A DNA stretch of 64,000 bases from Zizania palustris (Eukaryota; Streptophyta; Magnoliopsida; Poales; Poaceae). Location of the stretch: assembly GCA_019279435.1 (NCBI GenBank), contig JAAALK010000283.1:62292642-62356641 (forward strand), read 5' to 3'. Numbering within the stretch: position 1 is the stretch's first letter; the number at the start of each line of letters is the position of its first letter. Positions 1-11,404 of this stretch are shown piece after piece. Under the pieces are notes generated by a model, which was not told where the DNA came from, searched no databases, and saw nothing but the letters and a program-made list of their open reading frames with translations. Both the position numbers and the translations under genes were made by a program.

Positions 1-49
1 TTGGTTAGAGGATAGGTAGGAATGGGATCACTACAACAAAATAATAAAA

Positions 50-245
50 TTTCGTCGGTATTTCGAAAAGCCGATAAAAGTTAATTTAACTTTCGTTGGC
101 GTTTGACTGTGGCCGACGGAAATTAAAGGGGATTTATTTTCCTGCCTGGTACAGAAGCCTTAACTTCCGTCGACGAGCATTAAAGCTGATGAGAGTTATG
201 TAACTTCCGCCGGCTTTAATGATAGCCGACGGAAGTTAAGAGAGA
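50..245. repeat. Left subterminal repeat cluster of CACTA element
   Basis: Several direct and inverted copies of a motif near AACTTCCGTCGGC lie in the first 220 bp of the element (for example GGCCGACGGAAATTAA near 113-127 and TAGCCGACGGAAGTTAAG near 223-240). In CACTA elements such arrays bind the small transposon protein (TNPA in Spm). A matching cluster sits at the right end. Confidence 0.85.
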
Positions 246-783
246 TATTTTTCTCTCTCCACACGTGTAGAGAGAAACCTAACTTTCTTGTACGCGCGTC
301 CACGCCGCCACCGCCGCCTTGCTTGCCGCTCGCCGCCAGAGCGCCCTGCCGACCACTGCCGTCCACCGTCGCCCGCTGACCGCCACCGCCCGTCACCGTC
401 CACCAAGTAATGTTTACCCCTCTCGATCCTCTATCTAATTTCCTCACTTGCATTGTGATTGAATTATTGTTTACTTTGTGAATTGTGAATATATGGTGTG
501 AATTGAATTGAATTGTGAATTGAATTAAATTGTGAAATGTGAATATATGTTGCGATGTTTATATGCAATATATGTTATGATGTTAAAAAAAATTGTTAAT
601 GTATTAATATGTTTCATATGCGATGTTCAGCCGGCTGCCAGCCGTCGCCACCTGCTGGCCTCCGATCCATCGCTACCAAGTAATTTTTTCCGCTTTAAGA
701 ATTTTCTTCACTTTTGATTTGTGAATTTTTTTCATAGTGAGGTTATATTAGCAACAATTTTGTCGTAGTGGTCGGACCGAGAT

Positions 784-957
784 TGATTGTATGATAGACA
801 CTTAAATTTTGTTGTAGTATGTGATATAATGAATAATTGATTCATTTGCTAATGCATGTCAAGTGGAAATTGATTATATGATACACTTGATTTTTGTCGT
901 AGTATGTGATATAATGAATAATTGATTCATTTGCTAATGCATGTCAAGTGGAAATTG
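784..957 (+). repeat. 85-bp direct tandem repeat, two copies
   Basis: Two adjacent copies of an AT-rich unit, the core AGTATGTGATATAATG recurring at 816 and 901. The second copy differs by a few substitutions. It lies in the non-coding left arm of the CACTA element, between the subterminal repeats and the foldback. Confidence 0.85.
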
Positions 958-1268
958 ATTCATTACGTTGACTATTTATGCTATTACATGTGTTTCATAT
1001 GTGATGTGCTATTATATATGCTATTAATTAAATTCTTGTATTAATTTGTGGTTTGTTGATGATTTCATTACGGTGATTACTATTACATATATATAATTTT
1101 TATATATATTCTTTCGTATGCATTTCTTTATTTGACAACAACGTAAATAGTATAACAAAATCTATGCGTCACCCATTTTGGACCAACATGTCTCATACGT
1201 GTCATGCGTGTGAGATGTATATGTCCGAAATTGTCTCTTTTTGGACAGCCTCGGAGTGGGCGATAAAG

Positions 1269-1422
1269 CATGGTATTTATGATGAGTCATGAGTCCGAAC
1301 GACATTTCAGTGTCATAACCTTGTTGTTCTCCATTGGACCACTATCAAGCGTGCAATTGGAGAACATCAGGGTTATGCTGCTAAAATTTCGTTCAGACTC
1401 ATGGCTCATCATAAATACCATG
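1269..1422. repeat. 154-bp foldback (about 71-bp arms, 11-nt loop) inside CACTA element
   Basis: The left arm (1269-1339, starting CATGGTATTTATGATGAG) is nearly the reverse complement of the right arm (1351-1422, ending CTCATCATAAATACCATG). I count about ten mismatches in 71, several of them C/T changes that would still pair as G:U in RNA. It lies about 130 bp upstream of the transposase start. A transcript would fold into one long hairpin, the shape of a young miRNA or siRNA precursor. No function is shown. Confidence 0.85.
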
Positions 1423-3323
1423 TTCTGTCGGTCACTCTTGGGTGGGTTTAGGACCTATCTTTTTCTATAGACATAGTGTTGTGGTATGTACGTAGAAACA
1501 TCTAGTATTTATGATGCATTCTCAATTGAATGAATGTTTTGCCTCTAGAATGACTGAGGACGATCGACAGTGGATGTATAGTGGTTGGAAAAAAGTGGAG
1601 CTCACAGGAGGGAGTGGGTAAACAACGCTGAGAAATTTGTTGAGCGTGCATTCGCTTTGAAAAAAAACTCTGGCGCAAGGTGCCCATGCATGACGTACAG
1701 AAATTCTCGTTGGCAAGACAATAAAACGTTGTCACTGCACATTTGCAAATATGGTTTTTTGCTAGGTTATGAAGTTTGGATGCACCATGGCGATACAGGC
1801 CGTGAAAAATGGTATTAGTAGAGGAAGAAGATGATGATAGCGCTACTGACGATAGGATGGATGAGATGCTTTACGCTATACGGCCGGAGTTTGAATCAAA
1901 CCATGAGGATCCTCCTACACCGAAGGTTCAAAATATTTTGACATCCTTCGAGCTTCAGAAGAGTCATTGCATGATCACACCACCATAAGCGTTCTCGCTT
2001 TCGTGACCCGTCTTATGACCATTAAGTCAAAGTTCTCATTCTCCAACAATTGTTATAAGGAGCTCGTGAACCTGATTAGTGATATCCTTCCTATGAACCA
2101 TAAGATGCTGAAAGACATGTATCAATCAAAGAAAATGCTTTTTGCTCTCAATATGGAGTATGAGAAGATTGACGTGTGCCAAGATAACTATATGTTTTTC
2201 TTGGAAAGAACATAGGAATGAGTTGAAATGCTTAAAATATGGTAAACCGAGATTCGTAGAGGTCGTAAACGAAGACGGTGAAAAGGTGACGACAGAGGTT
2301 TCTCATAAGAAACTTCGTTACATGCCTCTTACACCTCGGGTGAAACAATTGTTTCTCTCAAAGAAAACCGCTAGGCATATGAGATGGCATAAGGAAGGCG
2401 TACGTGAGAATAACCAAGTAATGGTGCACCCATTTGATGGTGAGGCATGGAAGGCTCTAGATGATTTTGATGCAAACTTTGCTAGGGATGCAAGGAATGT
2501 TCGCATCGGGTTGGCAATAGATGGATTCATGTCATTCAATGTAATCGTATCGTCGTACTCTTGTTGGCCTGTCTTTGTTATTCCATACAACCTTCCACCT
2601 TCATTTTGTATGAAATATGAATTTATATTTCTGTGTCTCATTATACCTGGTTCAGAGCATCCTGGAACACGCCTCAATGTGATGCTGAAGCCCTTAATTG
2701 AAGAGTTGAAACAATTGTGGAAAGGAGTTGAAGCATATGGCTATGACCGGAAGCAAAAATTCGATCTTTGAGTTCCGTATCTATGATCGGTCCATGATTT
2801 TTTGGCATACAATATTTTCTCTGGTTGGAGTTGTCATGGAAGGCTGACATGTCCGATATGTGTTAAGGACACATATTGTTTCCGTCTTAACTTCAGGGGA
2901 AATATTTGTTACTTTGATTGTCAAATATGTTTTTTGCCCATGAATCACCCATTTAGATTACAGAGGAACAATTTCAAGAAAGATAATGTTGTTGTAAAGG
3001 GACCACCAAAGCGTTTAAATGGTACAGAAATCACTGATATGCTGAATGAGTTAGTCCTTAATAAAAATGGGGATGTATGTGTAGGATTTGGAACCAAACA
3101 TAACTATACCCACATATGTGGCTTATGGGAATTGTCGTATGTTAAATCACTGATTTTGATGCACAACATTGACGTTATGCATTAGGAACATAATGTTGGT
3201 GAAAGCATTATAAGCACATGTATGGATTTTGCGGACATGACAAAAGATAATCTAAAGGTGAGAAGAGATTTAGCTGAGATTTGTAATCGACCAACCCTTA
3301 AGTTGACAAATAGTGGTGGCAAG

Positions 3324-3419
3324 CCATGTGCCTCATTTTGTTTAAAACCTAAAGAAAAGAAACAAGTACCTCCATGTGCCACATTTTGTTTAAAACCTAA
3401 AGAAAAGAAACAAGTAATG
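3324..3419 (+). repeat. 48-bp in-frame tandem duplication in transposase
   Basis: Two adjacent 48-bp units starting CCATGTGCC at 3324 and 3372 encode the near-identical 16-residue stretches PCASFCLKPKEKKQVP and PCATFCLKPKEKKQVM. The homologous stretch in the second transposase of this window (near 63.2 kb) has no such duplication. Confidence 0.9.
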
Positions 3420-4294
3420 AGGTGGTTGAAAATTTTAAAATTCACAAATGGTTGCGCCGCGGGATTTAGAAGAGCTATGAATTTGAAGACAAAGAAGTTA
3501 AATGGATTGAAAAGTCACGATTACCACATAATAATGGAAAGACTCCTTCCTATAATGTTTCGCGAGTACTTCAATGATGATGTGTGGAAGGCGTTAGCTG
3601 AGCTGAGCCATTTTTATAGACAACTTTGTGCTAAAGAAATTAAGAAATATATGGTGGAGAAGTTGGAGAAAGAGATACCAGTGCTTTTATGTAAATTGGA
3701 AAAAATATTCCCTCCAGGATTCTTCAATCCAATGTAACATTTACTGGTTCATCTTTCATATGAAGCTAAGGTAGGTGGCCTTGTGCAATATAGGTGGATG
3801 TATCATATTGAAAGGTCCCTAAAGAAGCTTAGAGCGGTGGTTGACAATAAGGCTAGAGTTGAAGGTTGCATCGCGGAAGAATTTAAATTGAAAGAGATAA
3901 CATACTTCACTAGTGTATACTTCGCTGAGCATCACAATGTCAACACACCTGCTATGCGGTACCATGTGGATGCAGACAATCCTTGTAGTGACCTTCAAAT
4001 TTTTCAGTGGAAGGACATAACTTTTGGTGTCTCCACGACATATTATGTAACTCAGGAAGAACAAACATATGCTTTGCTCTACATGTACTCAAATATAGAA
4101 GAGATGGAACAATATTTCGTGTAAGTGAATGCTTTTTAGTTTTATATTTTATCGACGATGTTTTATACCTGTTTGTTTACCTATTCGCTATAATATTGAC
4201 AGTATGTTTGATTCGAAATACTTGGTGTCTGGTCATCAACCAACAAAGAAGCAATTAGATAAGTTGTGTCGGGAAGGAATAAATGGAGGGCCTA

Positions 4295-4404
4295 GTTTCC
4301 TCACATGGTTCAGAGAACATGTAAATCCTTACCTTTTGTGACACATATAGTTTCCTCACTTGGTTCAGAGAACATGTAAATACTTACCTTTTGTGACACA
4401 TATT
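4295..4404 (+). repeat. 55-bp tandem duplication spanning an exon end
   Basis: GTTTCCTCAC recurs at 4295 and 4350, each followed by TTCAGAGAACATGTAAAT. The unit includes the coding segment FLTWFREHV and a candidate splice donor GTAAAT, so the pseudogene has two alternative donors in tandem. Confidence 0.85.
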
Positions 4405-5276
4405 ATTTTACTCTATTAGGTTAATTATGTTATAATATGATTTGCAGTGCGTGCTCTCCGACAATGTACATATAGACTTGCGGCAACTCTCTTACGGAAG
4501 TATTACTGCCAAAAGTTATGGTTGATATGATGTGAACGGTTTTCGCTTCCGTTCAACTATTTTTGAAGCGTATCGACCTCTAGCGGCAACAACTAATACT
4601 GGAGTTGTTACAAGGGTCGTTGATGACCAAGGACACGAAATTAAGTATTATGGAATCATCAAAAATATAATCAAGTATAACTTTGCCGGGAATAAGGAGC
4701 TTAAAGTAGTCTTCTTCGATCGTGATTGGTTTGACCCCAAACATGGTACTCGAGAAAACCAATTTGGGATAGTTGAAGTCAAACATGCGGAATGACTATG
4801 TGGTTGCGATAATTTTGTCCTTGCTCACCAAGTCGAGCAGGTGTATTATATGTCGTACCCATGTGAAAAATTAAGTTCCTGGTGGGTAGTCTACAAAGTG
4901 AGTCCCCGGGAACGTCTACAGACCCCTAGTGATAATGCTTATCAATTGGAGGTTGAAGAGGTCGATGAGGTTTATCAAGATGATGAATTACCGACTTCAT
5001 TTAATGTAGAGCCAGACTTGCCATCATATTCTTTTCTTGGTGATGCTAACGATGTAGCAATTCCCAAGAAAAGGAAACAACAGCATAAGAAGAAAAAAGT
5101 AACATGGCGTGCTTTGGGGAGAAATGGACAAATTGATCTTGATTTTGATGATAATTGACAAGTAATTGTTTTTATACATGTATTGTGTATGTTAAATATA
5201 CTTCATATTACATGCTTTTTCATAAGTTCTAACTTTTCGTACTAATAAATGCTTATTTGTGTTTGTTTTGAATAGG

Positions 5277-6566
5277 ATGTCGAAAAAGGTGAAGATTGTC
5301 ATGAGGAAGCTTTTCGGCTTGAAGAGTACAACGGCGAGTACACCAGTGAGATAGGAGGACACCCTATTCTAGGGTAGCTCCTCTTCTTCAAACAGACGTC
5401 GTCAAGAGCAGTTCTTGAGATGCATAGACCCAACGTTGCGGAATCGGCCTATTGCATTTCTAAGAGATGATGAGGTAATCTTCAAATTGATTTTTATTCT
5501 AGTTATAAACTATTACTAATTGTTTTCATACTATTTTGCAGGATGAAGAGAATGACCCGGAGGCTGCGGGGCAGGGGATGGCCCGGAGAGTGTGGGGCAG
5601 GGGGCTGACCTGGAGGGTGTGGGTCAGGAGGAGGGGCTGAGGCTTCAGGGTCATCCTCACATTCTTTCAGGATGAGCCACCTGGTCGCCCCACCTATAGC
5701 CCCTTCAGGTAGAAACAAGATCGAGATCACACCTATAGGTGACGGGTAAGTCTCATACTCTGGTGTTTTGCTTTACTTCAAAAAATTTCTTTCAGTTTAT
5801 TGACTTTGTTTACTCTGTATTTCTAGATCTTGGATTGACTCTCGGTTTAATGACACAATTAGGGTCAGGAAGGTTAACTAGATATTGAGAAACCTATGTC
5901 GTCTGCACTACCCAGGGGTGCTGACAATGCCGACTAGTGAGCGGGTATTATGCACGACATGGGACCAATACCGGTTTGCACCTAACGGGGCCCACGGAAC
6001 TGCCTAGGGGCGGTGTCTCATGAATTCTGGGTATGTGTTTTTTCATTCATTGTTTCGTTTTAACGCAAAAATTTTGGAGTTATAGTAGGTTACTAATCAT
6101 GACTTTTGCAGTTACGTTTTTGCTTGCTAGAATCGTACAATCACCATAATCATGCCCTTATTGTCTTCAACAACAATGAACACAAGGTGGTGAAGGACAC
6201 AATTTCATATGCCCGCATTCAAGCGAACAATGTGTACTACAAGGAGAAGCTAGGGCAACGAATGAGCAAGGCGACGGGTTCTTCAACAGTATACTTGACT
6301 GAGGAGCAATATCATTCGGTAAACAATTCTAACTCTTTTAAATCTTCGATTTTTGAGATTTATTTTCATCTAATGCAGAAGCTTAACATCTCTGTTCAGG
6401 TGAGGATTCTGTGGTTTGCAAACCGTGAGATGCCTACTTTGAATTCTTCAAGATTTAGTCTTCAGATGAATTCAAGAAGGTTTCCGAGAAGAAAAGACAA
6501 TGTCGTGGCATGAATCCGAAGCACAGATATGGGGCCGATGGATATATCCGCTTGGCTAAACGCATG
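5277..6566 (+). pseudogene. Second CACTA gene (TNPA / Transposase_24-like), 5' part
   Basis: After the tnp2 gene a new reading frame starts at 5277 (MSKKVKIVMRKLFGLK). Later exons near 5825-6030 read SWIDSRFNDTIRVRKVN and ERVLCTTWDQYRFAPNG, and near 6106-6566 KDTISYARIQANNVYYKEK and PKHRYGADGYIRLAKRM. This pattern resembles the plant Ptta/En/Spm second transposon protein, which binds subterminal repeats in Spm. A stop occurs early (after STPVR near 5350), and another follows RVRKVN near 5880. The exon ends at a donor GTAAGA at 6567, and the solo LTR is inserted just inside that intron. The family call rests on context and on the YGADGY and VPSDIEAYASGH blocks. It is clearly non-functional. 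Confidence 0.72.
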
Positions 6567-6590
6567 GTAAGACCTATACTTTTCACTTTA

Positions 6591-9500
6591 TGTCGCGCCC
6601 GTGGTTTCCCCTGGCCGCTGGCCGTGCCCAGGCATGCGGCCGAGCCGCTGGCCGTGTGCCGTGCCGCGTCCGCCGCTCGGGGCCGTGCGCCGCGTCGCAC
6701 CACACGCGTCACGCCGCCCACTCCGCGCCCGACGCCGTACGCCGCCCACGCCATCCGCGACCTCGCCTCGCCGCGCCCGTACCGCCCCCGCCAGCCACAC
6801 TGCACGCCCATGCCCTCGCCGTTGACGCCGCGCCACTCCCGTACACGTCGGTACGTCGCCGCCATGCCGCCGTACGTCGAGCACCGCACGGACCGACGGT
6901 CCATCGCCGACATCAAGCGCCACCTCGCCCGTTGACGCTCGTGCACTGTCTCGTCGCATCCAACCACCCTCACCTACGCCCGAGCGTGCTCCCGTGTTGT
7001 CGCCGTCGAGCCGCACGTCGCCGCCCATACCGTCGCGCGCATAAAAGGGGCTCCCCGGCTCGCCTCAGTGCACCCACGCACTCCCCACACACTCCTCTTC
7101 GCGTTCTAGCCCTCGCCGGAGCCAACCGAGGACGACCGCGCCTGGACTTCGCCAAAGCCGATCGCCACCGTCACGGTTCGTTCCCCCAATCCCTCTCCCC
7201 GTTGGTCTTATCCTCGCGACATGAGTGGGAACGCGATCACTAACCCTTGGTGCACCCTACCCCGCAGTCAATTTCGCCGAAACTCGCCGTCACCGGAAAT
7301 CCCCAATTTCGCCGCCGTACGTCGGGCTCCGACCAAGGTACCACCATTCTCAAATTAATTCATGCTAGAGCATCCCCATGAGTAGTAGAACATGTTCCCT
7401 AGCTCGTCGTGGTCATAGGATAGCTGTAGCTCGCCGGCGACGAGCTCACCCAAATTGACATTCGGGTCACCATCGCCAGGGCTCTACGGGCCACCGTAGC
7501 TCAATACAAGAGCACGGGTAGCTCCGCAATGCCCTAAGGATGGTGAAAATAACCTCCAATGTCTCGCCGGAGCTCCGCCGTCGCTATTAAAAATCCCAAA
7601 CCGAACCTACTATTTTTCGGTCTAAAACCCAAACCGTAGCTCTAATGCCCAATCCAACCGTTGGATATGTTCATCTAGTTGTACTCTAGCTGCTGTTAAA
7701 ATTTCGTAGCAATCGGAGCTAGGATGACAAAGTTATGCCCCGGAGAAGTTATGGCCGTCGGAGGTCGTCTTCAACCTCCAGCCGCCAGCCCTTCTCTGCG
7801 CTCCAGTCTCTGCCAGGCGGGCCCCATCAGCCAGCCACCTCAGCCGCTGCCAGGTGGGCCCCCCCAGCCAGCCGCGCCACACCACCAGGCCGCGCGCCAG
7901 GCCTAGCCGCGCAAGGCAGCGCCATGGGCCGCTTCAGCCGACCCAGTCAAACAGTAACCTTTTCTTTTTTTTGATTTAATTTCTGGAAATCTGAAGCAGG
8001 CCGGCCCAACAAGCGATGAACAGTGCATCTTCTATTTTTCTGGAATAATTTCCGGTCGGCCCATTAGGAATAGTAGTTTTCTGTTTTTCTGATTTTCAGA
8101 ATATGATTGCAACTTTAAAAATTTGTAGAAAAATCATTTCAACTCAGAAAAATTCCATTCAAATTTCTATGAGTTTGTAAAAATCTAAACTTTACATAAA
8201 TAATATTTTACAAATTTTTAAAAGATAAATAAAATCTTTAATTAATTATTAACTCTAAATTCATATTAGGGGTTGAAACCGAGGTTCCGGAAGGAAACGA
8301 CTTCGACGATCCCGACTATTTCCCCGAGCAAGGCAAGTTCCTTTCCTTTGAACATGTTGATCCCATGTGATTTAAAAATTAAATTTGCTATATGCACAAT
8401 AGGACACACGCACACATACACCTTTCATTACGACATCGCTTGTGCGATTAAGTCAAGTAAAACCTAAAAGTTGTTGCACCTAGCCTTCCTTGATGTTGTG
8501 CTTGTATGCCTTGATAACCTTGATGATGAATACAACTTACCCTAGCAATATGGTAGGTTGTGTGAAATCAATATTCCCTTTTAAAATATTATTTCATACT
8601 TGCAAATATTCATGCCATGTTTGTGAAATGATGGAATGGTTGCGTGTGGGAGAAAAATTGGGATTTGATAAAGTATTTTGAAATGTGGTACAAGGTACCG
8701 AAAATGTTGGAAACAAAAATGGGAAAATGAGGGATTTATGAATGAAAGTTCGTTATGTGGAAAAGCGGCCTGTGTGGCGCGATTTCACATAACATTAAGG
8801 ATAGCCTTGGGGAGCGACATCTTGCACCACAATCGTGCAACCTCACGGGTATCATGGCTCTGCCCTTGGCTTTGGATAATCTGCTCCTGCGGAGGACGTG
8901 GAATCACGACGGGGTGCTCGGGGGAAAGTGAGTGTGCCCGGAAGTGGCGTCATGAGAAAAAGGGATGGTGGAGAGCACCTCGGATTCCTAAAGGAAAAAG
9001 GGGGTCGTGGACCCATGATCCTTGGTCGTAGACCCGTTTTGATGGCAGTGTGGTATCCTTAGTCCGCTCCGGATGAACCTTGTCACAGTTATCTGTCTGT
9101 CGACGGGCAGTAGGGATAACAGGTGTCGTGAGGGTAAAGAGTACACCTTCAGCTGAAGTAAACCTGTTCGAACAGCCGTGCCCACGGTCATGGGCGCGTG
9201 CATTGATAAGTTTCCCTTGTGTAGTGTTTGGGTTAATTTTGGAAGAACAAAAATGTTGAAGGGATGGGAAGCGTTACCAGAGTACGCCTTTGTGGTGTAC
9301 GGCTAGCCTTAGTGGCTGGCAACGAACCTGTGTGTGTTCGGGAAGTCGAAAGACTTCATAGAGTTAAGGTGTGGAATTGGTCTGAGTTATGGTGATGAAG
9401 GGTTCGGTGAACTGTTGGTCAATTGTTGAGCCGAGAGGAGATACCAGGAAGGGTAGTCTCGCTCTACGGGCAAAACAAGGTGACGGTATGATGAGGAAGA

Positions 9501-10054
9501 AGGATGTTTCGGGGGAAGTTAAATGTTGGGTTCACTTGGAAAAGATTTGAATAGATTAAGTTTTCTCTTGCTTAAAATTCGATTGAGGTTGAGAACCTCA
9601 ATCCCAAAAAGTACACTTAGAAATGTTTCATGCATAATTAAACCGTAAGCCCTCCTTGATCCCGAATGCATCTATATTACATTCCGGAACTTGTTGAGTA
9701 CTTTTTGTACTCACCCCCACCATTACCAGAGTATGGAGGCCTTGAAGGGGAGGAATACATCCCGGAGGAAGAAGGTGTCAAGGAAGTTGAGTATCTTGAA
9801 GATTAGGTTTCTAGGCCTAGTTCCCAACCAGATGATTGTTGTTGAATGACTGATTTTTGCTTCCGCTGTTGAACTCTATTGTGGTGAACATTTGGCCGCG
9901 AGGTATGCCTCATACGGCTCTTTTGTAATAAATCCGCTACTATGTGTCGCCACGACTACCGACAACATGAATGAATTTCACTTTGAAATGACTTCGGTTG
10001 TAAAGTGACCGCTCCCCTCGTGATAGCCTGGTCTGTACGAGGAGGGACGTCACA
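6591..10054 (+). mobile_element. Solo LTR of a Tekay-like Ty3/gypsy retrotransposon
   Basis: The segment begins TGTCGCGCCC and ends GGGACGTCACA, so it has TG...CA ends. It is flanked by a perfect 5-bp duplication (CTTTA at 6586-6590 and 10055-10059). At 3,464 bp with no gag or pol, it is best read as a solo LTR left by LTR-LTR recombination. It contains a TATA box followed by a GC-rich leader, AT-rich central DNA, and a CTTGTTGAGTAC...GTACTCA block near 9695-9715. The same layout is seen on the minus strand at 58.9-62 kb. Long LTRs of this size fit the Tekay/Del chromovirus lineage (inference). The GC-rich open frames at 6590-7243 belong to the LTR leader and are not genes. Confidence 0.88.
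7038..7050 (+). promoter_or_regulatory. TATA box of the solo LTR
   Basis: GCATAAAAGGGG at about 7039-7050, 450 bp into the LTR and followed by a GC-rich leader, is the probable retrotransposon promoter. It points the same way as the host CACTA genes. Confidence 0.55.
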
Positions 10055-10089
10055 CTTTATCTATATATACATTGTAATGTGACTAACTC

Positions 10090-11080
10090 ATATCTATTGT
10101 ACATGAAGCTAAAACTGGTGTTGTGCCAAGTGACATCGAAGCTTATGCTTCTGGTCATAAAGGAGCAGATCCCACACAGCCAGATATCTTGTGTAGTTAT
10201 CATCCACGGATCATTTGGTGAGATGTTAACAACTTTAAGAGTTTGTGTCATTTTTCTGCCTCTAATCGGTAATGTTGGTTTTTGCAGACGCAATATGGTC
10301 AACACATGGCTCAACTCCATGGAGAGGAGTATGATTGGTGGAGACAACCTGTCGACCCAATGGCCGTGTACTCCAGCGGAGGTGGAAAAAGCCATGGACG
10401 GTGAGACAATGTTTTTCTCAATGCTTTGTGTATAGTACTATCCTGGTAACTAACTTATTCAATGTTGTAGGTACTCCATGTTCAATGGAGTTATTGACTC
10501 AAGGACGGTGATAGCTTAGAAGTCCGCTCAGTCGTCGTAGGGCTCCTCAGGAGTTAGTTTCAGTCGTCGTCGCTCAGAAGCAAACCAAGAGGTTGTTCAG
10601 CTGGCGGAGGAACTGAGGCAGTCACATGAGTAGATGATGCAGTCACAGGAGCAAATGTGGCAGTACCAAGACAATTATGCTACCTGGTTTGCACAGCAGC
10701 AGGTGATGATGCAAGTATGTTCAGTTTGACGCATTACAACTATATAGCAATTACGAATAGGTTTAAAACTAACAGGTTGCATTACAACATGTATAGCATA
10801 TTGCCCAGCTATAAGAAATTGACATGTCGCAGTTCCAACCAATGCCTCCCCCACCACTACCATTGTTTCCAGATGGTGCTTCTGCTGTAGCTGAGGTACC
10901 CTCCAACGTTAGTTCAGATACTTAAGTTAGCATTTAGATGGTTATTTTAGTTCATTATCTAATTGTATCTATTGCTTCAGACTGTCCATACGCCCGGTCA
11001 GGATGGATCCTAGGCTTCAAATGTGGATGAATCGAGAGGCAGCAGCAGCGGCCACAACTCCAACCAACCAAATGAGGGCG
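10090..11080 (+). pseudogene. Second CACTA gene (TNPA / Transposase_24-like), 3' part
   Basis: Downstream of the solo LTR the gene resumes: 10093-10210 reads GVVPSDIEAYASGHKGADP, and the next exon (about 10287-10400) reads TQYGQHMAQLHGEEYDWW. A further exon, from about 10470, has stops at the codons after RTVIA and RQSHE. After those it gives a glutamine-rich segment (QEQMWQYQDNYATWFAQQQ), typical of a coiled coil near the end of this protein type. Joined with the 5' part, this shows that the LTR sits in an intron between RLAKRM and the GVVPSDIEAY block. Confidence 0.7.
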
Positions 11081-11129
11081 ATGACTGAGTATGGATTGTC
11101 CCTTAATGGATTTCAATGTGATTTGTGTA

Positions 11130-11390
11130 CTTGGATGTGATAGTATTGTTGGATGTGGATGTGATACTATTATTGGACGTGGATGTGTACTTGGAATGTT
11201 TTGAATGTTGATGTGAGTTTGAATGTGAAATGTGGATGTGATTTTGTTGTTGGATGTGGAATTATGTGAATGTGGAATGTTTTGGATGTGGATGTGGATA
11301 TGTGATTGTGTATTGTTTTGGATATGTGAATTTGGATGTGATTGTGTATGTGGATATAAAAATGTGGTTGAATGTGAGTGGGAATGGGAG
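11130..11390 (+). repeat. GGATGTG-type minisatellite
   Basis: A run of about 260 bp is made of degenerate units near GGATGTGA / TGAATGTGGATGTG. It explains the low-complexity open frames rich in His, Ser and Ile on the minus strand. It lies between the end of the TNPA-like gene and the right subterminal repeats. Confidence 0.85.
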
Positions 11391-11404
11391 AACAAAAAAA
11401 CAAA

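Larger units (their letters stand above)
1550..5158 (+). pseudogene. CACTA transposase, tnp2 family (decayed)
   Basis: This was the catalytic transposase of the element. The start codon at 1550 opens MTEDDRQWMYSGWKK, the beginning of the transposase-associated domain, and the frame then shifts at an A-run near 1588-1594 (continuing HRREWVNNAEKFVERAF). The tnp2 core follows around 2225-3190 (IGLAIDGF, FVIPYNLPP, CLIIPGSEHPG), then a DUF4218-like part at 3222-4124 (GLKSHDYH, CKLEKIFPPGFFNPM), and a DUF4216-like part at 4532-5158 (TNTGVV, VFFDRDWFD). The C-terminus is a lysine-rich tail. Breaks include a TAG after IDVMH near 3183, a TAA after FFNPM at 3735-3737, a TGA after KHAE near 4793, and a 48-bp in-frame duplication. 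Introns lie near 4125-4200 and 4325-4450. I infer an inactive copy of a known family. Confidence 0.9.

Noticed and set aside
1269..1470. Open frame MVFMMSHESERHFSVITL
   Set aside because: It runs through the foldback arms; the apparent frame is a by-product of the inverted repeat and joins no transposase exon.
6590..7243. Long GC-rich open frames in several phases on both strands
   Set aside because: They lie in the GC-rich promoter/leader region of the solo LTR, with Arg/Ala/Pro-rich translations that have no domain; open frames are expected from base composition.
10955..11403. Minus-strand frames rich in His, Ser and Ile
   Set aside because: They are translations of the GGATGTG minisatellite.
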